Positions 25,901 to 34,989 of a stretch of 64,000 nt of DNA are shown piece after piece. The stretch's first letter is position 1; every line of letters starts with the position of its first letter. The position numbers and the translations under genes are program-made. This DNA is from Drosophila persimilis. Its lineage: Eukaryota > Arthropoda > Insecta > Diptera > Drosophilidae. The DNA is taken from positions 6,572,001-6,636,000 of the forward strand of contig NW_020825298.1 of assembly GCF_003286085.1 (NCBI RefSeq). Reading direction: 5' to 3'. The notes beneath the pieces are model-generated. The model was given only the letters and a program-made list of their open reading frames with translations. It ran no database searches and was not told the DNA's origin.

Positions 25901-28900
25901 TGATTAAAATCTTTTCTCTCTCTTGTTCTTGTGAGTACCAGCTCTCGTCCTTAAGCCTAGGATATGCTCGTGTGCTATGTAGTGCCCAATGGCTGGCCGT
26001 TGTCCATTATTCGGTTCTTGTCAAAGTCTCTGAAGATCTGAGAGCGACGCCCCAGCTCAGCCAGCGCGGCCCTCTTGGTGTCCTGAAACTCCTCATTTCT
26101 GAGCTGGTGGTACACCTTCTGGTCGTGGTTAGCCTGCTCCATGAGAATGGCGTCGACGGTGGGCACCCAGGGACGTCGTGTGGTTATGACATTCTCGTAC
26201 AGGGCCGTGTTGTTGACGGCAAAAGGACTGGGCTTGATGAAGATGGCTATGAAGCCCGGACGCTTGATGTCCCTATCCACGGGAAAGACACTGAAAGGAA
26301 GTCATTGGGAAATTCTACGGAACAACTCTTGAGTACCAATGAGAACTGCTCTCACCAGAAATACTGGGATGTGGGGCGCCACGTGTTGAAGCCCCACCAG
26401 CCGCCCATCACGTGGAACGGACAGGAGCGATTCCGACCCGAAAACGTGTTGATCACATCGCCCACGGAGACGAACAGCAGATCTGTGGTATTGGCCTCCA
26501 CCAGCTGGGCCTTGCGCAGCATGAAGAGATCGTTGAAGCCCGAGATGACCACATCGTCGTACAAATTGTAGACCAACTTGTCGTTGTTGTCCTGTCCGAT
26601 GATCAGCATGGCTATCCGCATGGAGTTCATGATGTGCGCCAGGGAAATGAAGTTGATATTCATGTCGTTGTAGTCATCGGTCAAATACCCAAAGAACCAA
26701 TGCCGCATGTGCACCCTACTCGGCAGCTCGATGCGAGTCATCAGGTACCAGGGACCGCCCCAGTCATTGTTGAAATCACAGAACACCTTGCTGGGCAGGC
26801 CGCGATCTCTCTCAAGGCTGATGCCGAACAGCTCGTGCAGATCCAGTTCCTCGTGACACTTGGCTCCGGGATAGTGGAAGAATTCCGGGGGATGGGGTGT
26901 GACGGTTTTCAATTCTGTGGTCTTATTTGAAGTGCCATCCGCTGTGTCTGCTTCTGTGGTTATTTCTGTTGGTTCTTCTGGGATTGTTTCTATAGGTTCT
27001 TTTGGATTTGTGTCTATGGGTTGTCCTGGGATGGTTTCTACGGGTTCTTCTGGGATTGTTTCTATAGGTTCTTTAGGATTTGTTTCTACAGGTTCTTCTG
27101 GGATTGTTTCTATAGGTTCTTTAGGATTTGTTTCAATAGGTTCTTTAGGATTTGTTTCTACAGGTTCTTCTGGGATTGTTTCTATAGGTTCTTTAGGATT
27201 TGTTTCAATAGGTTCTTTAGGATTTGTTTCTACAGGTTCTTCTGGGATTGTTTCTATAGGTTCTTTTGGATTTGTGTCTATGGGTTCTCCTGGGATGGTT
27301 TCTACAGGTTCTTCTGGGATTGTTTCTATAGGTTCTTTTAGGTTTGTTTCTATTGGTTCTTTAGGATTTGTTTCTACAGGTTCTTCTGGGATTGTTTCTA
27401 TAGGTTCTTTAGGATTTGTTTCTACAGGTTCTTCTGGGATTGTTTCTGTAGGTTCTTTAGGATTTGTTTCTATTGGTTTTTCTGGGATTGTTTCAATAGG
27501 TTCTTCTGGGATTGTCTCTATAGGTTCTTGTGTGGTTGTTTCTGGAGGTTCTTTTGGAGTTGTTTCTATTGGTTTCTTTGGTGTTGTTTTTCTTGGTTTC
27601 GTTGGGGTTGTTTTTCTTGGTCGCTCTGGGGTTTTGGTAGTGGTTTCTTTTTGGGCCCCTTTGCCAGAGTCGTCTATGATATCTATTAGGATGCCATTAG
27701 CCAATTTCTCCGTGGTTACTTCTTCGACTTTTACTGTAGAGTCTTTGTTTACGACGGGTTTTGGTTTCTTTTTTTTGTTTGCTACTGGATACTTAATCAT
27801 GGGCTCTTCTGTGGTGGGTTCTCTAGTGGTGTGTTTTGTGATGTGTCTCTTTGTGGTGAGTCGTTCTGTGGTGATGGTGGTAGTTTTCTTCGGTTTCCCA
27901 TTGTTATGTATAATCTCAACAATGTTGTCAACCGTATCCACCTCATCAGCCTTATCATCCTCATCCGTGTTTGATGCAGACAGTTCCGATTCATGGCTTT
28001 CCAGTGATGGCCAGTCCTCATAGGAGACCCCTGGCTTGGGCGAAATCTGCTTTGAAGTGATCTCCAGAGTCTCTGACTCTATCGAATTGATCTCCAGAGT
28101 CTCCTCTTCGATGGTCATGTTCTTTGTATAGTTCTTCCCATCGGTATGCACTTCCTTACGTTCCCGGTCCACATATCGATAGTTATTGAAGATGAAGTTC
28201 ATGTAGTAGGTCTGACTAAGGACAATCCACGGCAGGGTTATGGTCCACAAACAACGCTTTAGCATCGCGACGACCTTCACGCTGGTCGTAGCCAGTGTGA
28301 AAGTCAATAGATACCATCTGGGTTCTCTTTATAACCTCGCCTGCTGGGCATGTGACCGATCCTATTATCTATTGCCAATTGTGATATCAGGCCATAGTTG
28401 AATTTTAATGAAGCGGCAATTAAGTGTCATGCGATTCGATAGAGTCAAGCTCTGGACTTATAAAACACATGTTCTCTCGAGTTCATAGTTCATTTTTATT
28501 TCTAAATGGGCATTGAGAAAGGTTAAATGGTTACTTGGTCACAGAACGCACATTATTCGGTTGGTTAGTAGGGAGAAAATAAAAATGTAAATCGCATTAT
28601 AATATAAATATTGTAAAAAAATATTTGTATTTGTAGTTCTATGCCATACTCTTATGAAGAAAATATAAAACGGGGGAATGGAATGTATTGTTTTTGCATT
28701 CTTTCGATAGGAACAGCTGGGAGCAAGGTCATGCCCTTTCTGTACAAACATCTTGGTATTGTTCTCAGTGTATTTTGTATTCATCACAAGATTGTTTGCA
28801 GTGCTATTTTCCGTTGCCTTTCTTGACTATTTACCGTTTGTTCTTGTCCACCGCCCTTCGCATTGCAGTGCATGCTTGTTCTTGTCCACCGCCAGTGCCA

Positions 28901-31618
28901 TGGCTGTGTAGGTGTCAACGAGAGAGTGCGTAGAGAGAGAGAGAGAGAGAGACGACTTGCTCAGAGAGGATCGAAAGCAAAAAGAGCGAAAAGAGTGCGT
29001 GCGCTTTGAGCGTGTTCCTCTGCGCCAGCGCTAATGTGCGTGGGTTAGAAAGAGAAAGAGCGGCAAGGTAATTGCGTCGCAAGTAGGGATTATCTTTGAA
29101 GGATTTGAAGGCTTGGCAATGCTCTGAGAGTAGTAGTGGCTTTATTGGAGCCTGCATCGGAGTGTAATTCGCTGTTTAACGTGTAGCAATTATTTCTTAT
29201 CGTTTTTCCCACCAATTACTACTGTCGGAAAGGGAACACCCCATCCATAACTATGAAATTCCCTGTTCTATATTTAAAATTTTATTGACATATATTTAAT
29301 GAATTCATGTGAAGAGGATTATTCAACCTCCGAAACTCCACGGCCGGGCTATACTGCCAAAAAGAAAAGAAACGAAAACAGATACTTCAGTATATGCATT
29401 TGCTCTGAAAGATTGGTCAGGGAACTACATACATACGTTCAGTATTCCTCGTAGTCATCTATCCCGTACGTTCTTTCTTTGGCCTTGGGGGCCTTGGGTG
29501 CCTTGCGTGCCCTTCCAGCGGCGGCTCCACCTCCACCTCCTCCTCCTTGACTGTCAGAACTGTCCGCCTTGCCCCCACTGCCGGAGCCGGCCCGGCTGCC
29601 GGAGTGGCCGTGGCTTTCGCTGCTCTCGTAGATGGAGCGCACATATCGTCCGCCGAAGCTGTCGTCGATGCTGATCTCGTAGCTGCTGTGGTGGCTGTGT
29701 GCTCCATTCGCAGCGGCGCCTCCCTCGGCCTCAATCTCGGCCAACTTCTGGCGACGGTTGTGCGCGTCTTTGCTGTCGCTGTCGTCGTCGTCATCAACGC
29801 CGGGAATTGGATCGGGAATTCCCTCGCCATCGTCACCATTATCCATGCCTTCATCACCACCATGATCATTGGCATCGCCATTGTCAACGTAATCGTCTTG
29901 AAAACCATCGCCACCACCACCGTCGTCTCCCCCATCGCCCCCGTCGCCACCGTCGCCTCCATCGCCTCCATCGCCACCATCGTGATCACCCCCTACGTAA
30001 TCAGCGTCGTGATCACCGCCATGATCCCCTTGGGGTCCTTCGTTATGATCTCCGTTATCATCGCCTCCGTCAGCGTTGTGATAGCTGAGGTTATCGGCGT
30101 CATGGTCACCTTCATCCCCGATCCCATGATCGTTGTACTGTTCGTTTGGGGACGTTCTGCCATCGGCACCGCCGCCGCCCCCGCCGTTGCCCTCGCCGCT
30201 GAGCGCCGCATCGGGATTGTTGTTGTTGAAGGCAAAGTTCATGTAGTACTTTTGCCCGAGGACCCTGGTCGCCTCCATCTGGACGAGGGTCAGCAGGACC
30301 AGTGTGAGTAGCCGTATCCTCCACATCGCTGCTACAATCCCAAGCTTTGGAGCAGCGCCCTGGTTGCCTCTCTTATATATAGATGATGAGGTCCGTTTAG
30401 TGCGGCGAATCGCTCGAATCGCAACAATCGATTTGGATGTGGAGCAGCCCATAAACAGTTGCCCCGATAAAGGCGTGTCCAACATGAAGCACAGGCAATG
30501 GCAGTGGCAGTGGCAGTGGCATCAGGCGGGAGACCGCCACAGCCACAGCCACAGCTCGATGGCCAAACAGTGGCAGTTGTTAGTTGCTGGCCAGCAGAAG
30601 AAGTTGCAACCGTTGCAGCAGCAGGAACTGCAACATCAGCAGCTGGCTCTGAAACAGGTTGCCCCCCCCTTTCGAACGAGTGCGGCTTGGAATTCAATCA
30701 GGGCCAATCTATAATAGAAATCTCATGTGGCGCGAGCTTCGCTTTTTGCCCCAAAGGGGAGTTTGGTTAGAGAGCAGAGCTGTGGGGGGGCGTGGCAGTC
30801 GCAGTGGCAGTGGCAGTGCCTGCCGCTCTCTGCGCCCACTTTCAATCGATCGTGCGTTGCAAATATGAAAATGCTACTGCAGCAGGAGCCGGAGTCAAGT
30901 CAGGCAGCCCTGGCTAAAATCGTTTTTCATTAACAATTTTAAAAGTCGCGCATTAATCAGAGGCACACACACAGAGAGATACAGGATGCCCTGTGCCCAA
31001 GAGGCTTCCTGGCTGGAACTGGCACTGGCACTGTGGTTCTGTATAGACTTTGGACGGGCATCAGTCGAGTTTCATTGGGAGGGAAATATAGTACTTTTCT
31101 GATGTCCCTCATTTATTTTTGAATTGTAAATTTCGAACATGAACCACTGTGCCGCCCATAAATCTACTCTTACACACACGCATGCCCACAGACAACTAAT
31201 AATCCTCTCTCTTTCCGCTCTCTCTCTCTCTCTCTCGCTCTCTTTGCAGTCGTTCCGTGATCAGTCCATCGACGGCACCGGGCTGCCGCTCTTAACCGAG
31301 GATCATTTGGTTAACTCGCTGGGCATGAAGCTGGGGCCGGCTCTCAAGTTGCGATCGATATTGGCGAGGAAATTGGGCGGGCCGTGTCCGTGTGTTGCAT
31401 GCGTTGCGCAGGCGCAACAAATGTTGGCCTTGCAAACGACGGGAGGAACACCGCCAGCAGGGGCTGGCACCGCCACTGCCACAGCCAGTGCCCCAACTAG
31501 TTGCAGCATCATCAAAACGGAGATCTTCAATGGGAGCAGCAGCAGTAGCAGCAGCAACAGCAACAGCACCAGCAGTAGCCACAGCAATGCCACATGTTGC
31601 ATGAACGACGCCAGCTAG
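1959..31618 (+). CDS. Samuel: SAM-domain transcriptional cofactor, Samuel/moses-like (3' five exons; 5' end outside window)
   Basis: Five coding exons join in frame with GT-AG junctions: 1959-2760, 10335-10766, 10834-11410, 11945-12649 and 31250-31618 (stop TAG). They give 960 residues after a split first codon. Most of the product is low complexity (Ser, Gln, Asn, Gly, Ala runs). The end of exon 4 (WSVDDVCGFVGG) and the start of exon 5 (SFRDQSIDG, LPLLTEDHL, LGMKLGPALKLR) together form a SAM domain at about residues 815-885. It is closest in my memory to the SAMD7/SAMD11 type. A PLDLS motif (12311-12325) fits CtBP binding. Two ψKxExxSP motifs (2447-2470, 2687-2710) and two ψKxE motifs (12350-12361, 31511-31522) fit SUMOylation. 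Drosophila Samuel (CG31868, moses) is a SAM protein reported as a DHR78 cofactor. That identity rests on the SAM type and the neighbouring genes, not on an alignment. The last intron is 18.6 kb and holds nested genes. Confidence 0.72.
3482..3970 (-). CDS. Nested small acidic protein, protein phosphatase inhibitor-2-like
   Basis: This intronless 162-aa protein lies on the opposite strand inside a Samuel intron. I start at the ATG at 3970 (MADKGKEDKK); the extra upstream codons begin with TTG and are not a normal start. The composition is Lys/Glu/Pro-rich and probably disordered, ending in a Lys-Asp/Lys-Glu tail. Two segments resemble protein phosphatase 1 inhibitor-2. EQTILRTG is comparable to the N-terminal ILK-type PP1-binding element. 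RRKQFEELRRDHYQ is comparable to the FExKRxxHY helix that sits over the PP1 active site. If this is right it would regulate PP1. The match is by eye and the middle KSQKWDE-like element is missing, so it may be a divergent or lineage-specific member. TATAAA-like sequence lies downstream, but I see no canonical AATAAA signal close by. Confidence 0.6.
   Translation of the reverse strand: MADKGKEDKKESAPKPRPEPERETVEYTPVHTPPPSTVVPEQTILRTGDNPEAGARRPEASICILDIDDSEIDMEERPSDTDSIRQLRLRRKQFEELRRDHYQRMYYDDGSIISGSAIRGSTHVSEDESGSGKAEEANADAEKKEEQQKPEEKDKDKDKEKN
8563..8597. repeat. ACCATGC heptanucleotide microsatellite
   Basis: About four and a half copies of a 7-bp unit (ACCATGC) lie in a Samuel intron, followed by GGACT repeats near 8617-8636. 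No function is evident; this is a slippage-type repeat. Confidence 0.85.
9162..9308 (+). CDS. Candidate 48-aa basic small ORF nested in a Samuel intron
   Basis: ATG at 9162 (context ATCATGTCA) to TAG at 9308 encodes 48 residues beginning MSKSVYEQFMKQLSHY. The product is basic, with several Lys/Arg and a CC pair near the C terminus. There is no signal peptide or transmembrane segment. A canonical AATAAA lies about 75 bases after the stop (near 9384), which is the main structural support for a real transcript. I do not recognise the protein. An ORF this short can arise by chance, so it remains a candidate. Confidence 0.3.
   Translation: MSKSVYEQFMKQLSHYNPLLSKRNVGLMKTSTYRDGRNVLPKRCCNPS
10767..10833 (+). 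other. Samuel: Samuel short intron (67 nt)
   Basis: Donor GTAAGC and acceptor TTTTCCAG. The junction codon is GA|C (Asp), which keeps the reading frame into the Ala/Gly/Ser-rich exon. A size of 67 nt is typical for short Drosophila introns. Confidence 0.85.
11411..11944 (+). other. Samuel: Samuel intron with an internal ~50-bp tandem duplication
   Basis: Donor GTAAGT at 11411 and acceptor CCCCGCCGCTTAG ending at 11944; phase 0. Inside, positions 11622-11669 and 11670-11722 are two near-copies of an approximately 50-bp segment (both include GGTGTAACGGACT). A copy of the dispersed motif GCTAAGCTACTCTGTGA follows at about 11767-11783. Confidence 0.8.
23566..24160. mobile_element. Possible remnant of a DNA transposon (weak)
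   Basis: Two similar segments, near 23573-23600 and 23728-23770, share TTAGAGATGG, a GGRATATCGT-like stretch and GCGATAGT. A related GCGATAGTTTATCTCTGA lies near 24148-24165. TAGAGATGG-type ends resemble hAT-family terminal repeats. The interval carries a minus-strand open frame (23705-24178) with no domain I recognise. No 8-bp target duplication was established. This is a weak candidate only. Confidence 0.2.
25888..25893 (-). promoter_or_regulatory. Poly(A) signal AATAAA for the gene at 25975-28265
   Basis: The minus strand reads AATAAA about 82 bases downstream of the stop codon of the fibrinogen-like nested gene, a normal distance for a short Drosophila 3' UTR. Confidence 0.6.
25975..28265 (-). 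CDS. Nested secreted protein with Pro/Thr/Glu 8-residue repeats and a divergent fibrinogen-like C-terminal domain
   Basis: There are two exons on the minus strand, 28265-26356 and 26290-25975, with a 65-nt GT-AG intron (junction TG|T gives Cys). The product is 741 aa. I chose the ATG at 28265 because the codons upstream begin with TTG and a TATA box lies about 65 bases upstream. Residues 1-18 form a signal peptide (LKRCLWTITLPWIVLSQ), followed by YYMNFIFNN. The centre is made of imperfect 8-residue units of the type EPIETIPE / EPVETNPK, preceded by Thr/Lys-rich sequence. The C-terminal 250 residues (CHEELDLHELFG, KVFCDFNNDWGGPWY, GGWWGFNTW) resemble a diverged fibrinogen-related domain. I do not see the usual Ca-binding loop or conserved NGxY end. 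Secretion is a prediction; a lectin-like or matrix role is conjecture. The neighbour at 29439-30326 shares the N-terminal motif. Confidence 0.7.
26950..27560. repeat. 24-bp coding minisatellite (Pro/Thr/Glu repeat region)
   Basis: About 25 imperfect copies of a 24-bp unit lie inside the exon of the nested secreted gene. Each encodes eight residues (EPIETxPx or EPVETxPx). Units fall into types (IPE, NPK, IPG) that recur in ordered groups, which points to duplication of two- and three-unit blocks by unequal exchange. Because 24 is a multiple of three, the opposite strand is open as well; I regard that antisense frame as a by-product. Confidence 0.85.
28327..28334 (-). promoter_or_regulatory. 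TATA box of the fibrinogen-like nested gene
   Basis: The minus strand reads TTATAAAG, about 65 bases upstream of the ATG at 28265. Initiation would be expected roughly 30 bases downstream (near 28303), leaving a 5' UTR of about 40 bases. A strong TATA box fits a tissue-restricted gene. Confidence 0.6.
29281..29286 (-). promoter_or_regulatory. Poly(A) signal AATAAA for the gene at 29439-30326
   Basis: The minus strand reads AATAAA about 150 bases past the stop codon of the Gly/Asp-rich nested gene. No better signal lies closer. Confidence 0.5.
29439..30326 (-). CDS. Nested secreted Gly/Asp/His-rich acidic protein
   Basis: This intronless 295-aa protein starts at the ATG at 30326 (MWRIRLLTLVLLTLVQ). 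Codons further upstream in the same frame lie above the TATA box and are not used. Residues 1-25 form a strong signal peptide, followed by QKYYMNFAFNNNN, nearly the same as the start of the mature part of the gene at 25975-28265. The middle is very rich in Gly, Asp, His and Asn (GGDGGDGGD, DDDDDSDSK), which suggests a secreted disordered polyanion. The C-terminal third is Ser/Gly/Lys-rich and ends in YGIDDYEEY. I recognise no folded domain. Acidic Gly/Asp proteins of this kind may act in cuticle or matrix or bind calcium, but that is conjecture. Confidence 0.7.
   Translation of the reverse strand: MWRIRLLTLVLLTLVQMEATRVLGQKYYMNFAFNNNNPDAALSGEGNGGGGGGADGRTSPNEQYNDHGIGDEGDHDADNLSYHNADGGDDNGDHNEGPQGDHGGDHDADYVGGDHDGGDGGDGGDGGDGGDGGDDGGGGDGFQDDYVDNGDANDHGGDEGMDNGDDGEGIPDPIPGVDDDDDSDSKDAHNRRQKLAEIEAEGGAAANGAHSHHSSYEISIDDSFGGRYVRSIYESSESHGHSGSRAGSGSGGKADSSDSQGGGGGGGAAAGRARKAPKAPKAKERTYGIDDYEEY
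30374..30381 (-). promoter_or_regulatory. TATA box of the Gly/Asp-rich nested gene
   Basis: The minus strand reads TATATATA followed by AGAG, about 50 bases upstream of the ATG at 30326. This places the expected start near 30345 and rules out the upstream in-frame codons as the protein start. Confidence 0.6.
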
Positions 31619-34146
31619 TTATCAGCTGCCGTCCCTATAAATATCTATGCTAACTAATTGCATTTCAACTGCAAAATCGTTGTACCAAATGAGCTTTCAA
31701 GAAAACAAAAAAAATGGCGAGGAAGAGTACGAGTATAACTGTATAAATTAAATGTGTAATCTAATTGCTAGTAGCTAGTAGTAGCTAAAGTTCTGAACTC
31801 TAAGTGACAGCAACTAAAACAACAACGATCGCAAAGTCTTCCATTTGCACACTGACACACACAAATACACCCACACAGACAGCCACACACAGAAACAGAC
31901 AGATCACAAACACATACATAAACACATATTTGTATAGAGTTAATCAATTAATTAGTCAATTTAATGAGAGAGAGATAGAGTTTTCGTTTTACGTACTTAA
32001 GTGCAGAGCGGCCTGCCCTTTGCATTGAATTTTATTTATTTTCTATGACTTTTATTCGTTTTTAACTGCTAGTCAGTAATGCAGATACACATACATATGT
32101 ACATTTAATACGTAGAATTCCGCGAAATGAGAAACTTAAAAACTTAAAAAGAATTCAATATTATATTGTTGTTTTAGCAAAACCGAAAGTAAAAGGCTAT
32201 TTATTTTATATCTTATATTGCAATACGGCAAATCAATTGTTACACCCCAACCACAAACCCCACCCACAAAATTTTTTATTTCCACATATATTTTATATAT
32301 GTTTATATATTTTCTGCGGCCATGCACAGAGAGAATTCAAAATTCAACTTTAAGAACTGTACATCATTTTTTTAAGAGCTCCAAGACTTGAAGACACACA
32401 CCCACACACATACACACACACACACAAAACACACATACACACATATACACACAAAGACCCAGAAAGAAAGTAGGAAAAAACAAAAAACCCTATATTTTAT
32501 AGTTTCCTTTGTAAATATTGTTTATTTAATTATTTATAAGTTGAATAGAGACAGACATTTTCTAACACTTAGGCCGTATGCAACGAACTTAAAAAATACT
32601 TCTGCAAAAATAGGAAAGAATAAATTTGATTTATTATTTACATTTAATAGAAATATAGCTATTTTTCACAAGCTAAAGCAAATAAATTATACCAGTTATC
32701 ATACAAAACGCACACAAAACATCAAACCAGAGAGAGTGCCTCGACAATGGAATACCCTATTGCTTAATAGAGAACAATGGGGGCTTTCAGATACTACAGG
32801 AACCTATTTTCTTCATCGTGGCTGCCGCCATCCTGGTGGGATGATATGTCCGAGATCATCTAGGTGTTCATCCGGATGGAAAGCCAGCCACTTGCGTATA
32901 AGTTATGTATATGCTTTATGAGGTTACTTCTGAACCTATGTACATGCACCCCTACGGTGGGGTACCAGGCATAGCCAGAGTCTTGGTTATGCACTTCTGA
33001 GTGCAGTCTCTGAGGCGTTATGGGCACGCGGCTGACCTCCGGACCGCTCTCTGCGTTGCGGGTCGAGCGGAACCGTTGCGCCAAAAGGCAACCAAGGATG
33101 GCTGCAAAACAATTAAAAGCACGCAGCGCACCTCCAGCGTCTAATTACAAATTGGAGTCATTGAATTTATTAAAATCGGCCCCGCGTAAATTGCACAGCA
33201 ATGCACTTGAGACACGCGAACTGATATTGTGGGCCATCGGATCGCCGCTCCTTGGTTCTCATTACTCGGTCATAACTCACTGCGCCTGCCCGGTTCAAGT
33301 ATCCCTAAGAACAGCCCATCCAGGTTATCCGCTACTGCCACGGCAATAATCGTTTGCTATGGTTTTATTTTTAAAATAATTACGCTTAAATCTTGCCCCA
33401 AAGAGGTTGGTCTGCAAGTGCACGTTAATTAAGGCCAATTAAAATACGTACGTATACCGCGGTGTGCCAAAGCTTTAATGGCAGATTCTTTAAAGGGGCT
33501 TGAACCCCAATTTTGTACCATGCCCATTTCGATTGGGTTTTGTCGTAAGAGCAAAAAGTATTTAGGCAATATACGTGAGACGAGAAATATATTATTAATA
33601 ATAATAATTGTTGAGTGAACTGAAAACTGGCTGTGCAACAGGGCGGATGGGTTCATTGGTGCTCTTTCGCAGCCAAAAGAGCGAGTAGAACTTGAAGAGA
33701 GAGATTTGCATTCACGCCCCTGTGTTCTGAACTTGGATTCTGACTGCGACTCGCGTTGGTTTGTGACGTCACAGGACTGTGCAGCAGAGACCCGGGCCTC
33801 GCGACAGATGACCTACTAATACAAGTGCCAGCTCATTTTAGCTTGCAGCGAATGACCCCAATTCTTGGCAACAAGCAACAGTTTGCGCCCTCAGTGGATG
33901 GAAAAACATCCAGCAGGGAAAACACAGTGAGCGGTCTGTTCGCTTGTATCTGTGATTTTCCTGTTGCATTTAAAAATTAGTTTTTTCTTTCTTTGTGCAA
34001 TAAAGACTGCCATAGTTTGAGGGTGGAACGAAATACATATGTATGGTACATTTGTATATGAATAAACTTCTCCGATTTAAATGGAGCCTACGTTTTCGTG
34101 AGCACAAGTGCGGATTTTATTCATCTTAATCATCCTAGTCGCAATC
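31619..34146 (+). other. Samuel 3' UTR and intergenic region
   Basis: The first kilobase after the stop at 31618 is AT-rich with CA-rich runs (31855-31920 and 32395-32455) and AATAAA signals near 32619 and 32680. This fits a long 3' UTR ending around 32.7 kb. From there to 34146 I see no convincing gene. Short open frames near 33020-33430 have no start context, splice structure or family match. A perfect palindromic TGACGTCA (CRE consensus) occurs at 33764-33771, possibly in the upstream region of the small gene at 34147. Confidence 0.5.
33764..33771. promoter_or_regulatory. Perfect CRE-type palindrome TGACGTCA
   Basis: The 8-bp consensus for CREB/ATF factors is present without mismatch, about 380 bases upstream of the ATG of the small gene at 34147. 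Any regulatory role is inference from the motif alone. Confidence 0.25.
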
Positions 34147-34433
34147 ATGATAATGGACGGTAAGGAAAATGTAAAACAGGTGTAAAGCCAATGACTAATA
34201 TTCAATAACTTCAAACAGAAGAAATTCTAAGCGACAGCGGGATTGAAACTGAAGACAACGATAGCTCCCACAGCAGCAGAGAGTCCACTCCAGAGCCCAT
34301 AGCACTCCATCTAAATCAGTACAGACGGTCACTATTAGAAGGTCTGCGTTTGATACAAATAAGAAAGAATGTGCTAAGGAAAGTAATTAAGATTCTCCAG
34401 TCACCACGCAGCGACTTAAAATATGAGTTTTAG
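34147..34433 (+). CDS. Small two-exon gene, 75-aa acidic-then-basic protein
   Basis: Exon 1 is 34147-34159 (ATG ATA ATG GAC G). A 59-nt intron (GTAAGG ... TTCAAACAG) follows, then exon 2 at 34219-34433 ending in TAG. The join gives 75 residues starting MIMDEEILSDSGIETEDN. The N-terminal half is acidic and Ser-rich. The second half (residues 37-65: LNQYRRSLLEGLRLIQ, IRKNVLRKVIKIL) is a strongly basic amphipathic stretch that could form a helix or coiled coil. AATAAA at 34503-34508 lies 70 bases past the stop. A typical short fly intron, an in-frame join and a correctly placed poly(A) signal together support a real gene. I cannot name its family. Translation could also begin at the second ATG, two codons later. 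Confidence 0.55.
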
Positions 34434-34502
34434 AAACTGCCGCAAATTCAAATTTCTTCAGTGAGTAATAACAGAATAATACTCGTACATTACGTGGATT
34501 TA

Positions 34503-34508
34503 AATAAA
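34503..34508 (+). promoter_or_regulatory. Poly(A) signal for the 75-aa gene
   Basis: AATAAA lies 70 bases downstream of the TAG at 34431-34433, as expected for a compact fly gene. Confidence 0.55.
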
Positions 34509-34718
34509 GTGTGTATCATGGACGTTCGTTATTGTTCTACTCGCCGACGCGTCGGTACCTCCTCCGCTCTCGTCCTCTCGGGAGGTCCAAGGTATGTGTC
34601 GACAATGTGGCGTTCAGTCCGTTGCATCATTCATCTTCCGTCGAATCAAACGCTAGACTTCACTTTCAAGACGCATAAGTGAATCAGTATGTAATTGTGC
34701 TATCCAAGCATTACCGAG

Positions 34719-34950
34719 GCGTGCTCGAGACACACCGAGTCATATTCCAGCCAGCCAGAATCATATCCCAGCAGGAAGCGTACCACTTGCAAGATCCGAA
34801 CGTAACAAGCCATCGTCATCGTTCAACCTGGCCATCGACAACAAGGACTTTGACTTTGGCATTCAAGGGAGGGGCTACACAGACTAGTTAGATATCGTTT
34901 TAGTTAGGTTTAAGGATATACGCGTCCATATATTTAGATAGTAGATACAA
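34719..34950 (+). pseudogene. Diverged copy 1 of the gene fragment that flanks the tandem array
   Basis: This segment matches 38165-38395 in the same orientation and 39480-39720 in reverse. All share the stretch around CAAGATCCGAAC, AACAAGCCATCGTCATC and CTGGCCATCGACAACAAGGA. The tail (TTTAAGGATATA, TTTAGATAGTAGATACAAAT) is shared too. The frame matching the 63-aa C-terminal reading of the right copy is disrupted here. It looks like the outermost, oldest copy of a duplicated coding fragment. Confidence 0.55.
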
Positions 34951-34989
34951 ATGCTGTGGAGTCCTTAGCGAAATATCAAGTATATTTCT

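Larger units (their letters stand above)
12650..31249 (+). other. Samuel: 18.6-kb Samuel intron splitting the SAM domain
   Basis: Donor GTGAGC at 12650. The acceptor is preceded by a long (CT)n polypyrimidine tract at about 31215-31249, which interrupts the SAM domain between EYVQ and SFRD, phase 0. The intron holds two minus-strand genes (25975-28265 and 29439-30326). Another copy of the dispersed motif (reverse orientation) lies at about 16146-16170. There are many simple repeats, including CTGTAG near 22695-22730, GCCACT/CCACAG near 22605-22640, GA near 28930-28950 and TGGCAG near 30497-30520. I find no convincing exon or RNA gene between about 12.7 and 25.8 kb. Confidence 0.75.

Noticed and set aside
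26899-28023. 374-codon plus-strand frame (VSIGSxGIVS repeats)
   Set aside because: It is the exact antisense of the 24-bp minisatellite exon. A repeat length divisible by three keeps any stop-free frame open. It has no signal peptide, start context or splice structure.
28265-28307. Longer N terminus (MTFTLATTSVKVVA...) for the fibrinogen-like gene
   Set aside because: The first codon is TTG and the region is at or upstream of the expected transcription start. The ATG at 28265 gives a proper signal peptide.
29547-30311. 254-codon plus-strand ORF opposite the Gly/Asp-rich gene
   Set aside because: The composition (Val/Ile/Ala runs) is the reverse-complement image of Asp/Asn/Gly codons. The minus-strand gene has signal peptide, TATA box and poly(A) signal.
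33020-33432. Plus-strand ORFs as a gene between Samuel and the 75-aa gene
   Set aside because: No coherent frame beyond chance length, no splice or poly(A) support and no family resemblance.
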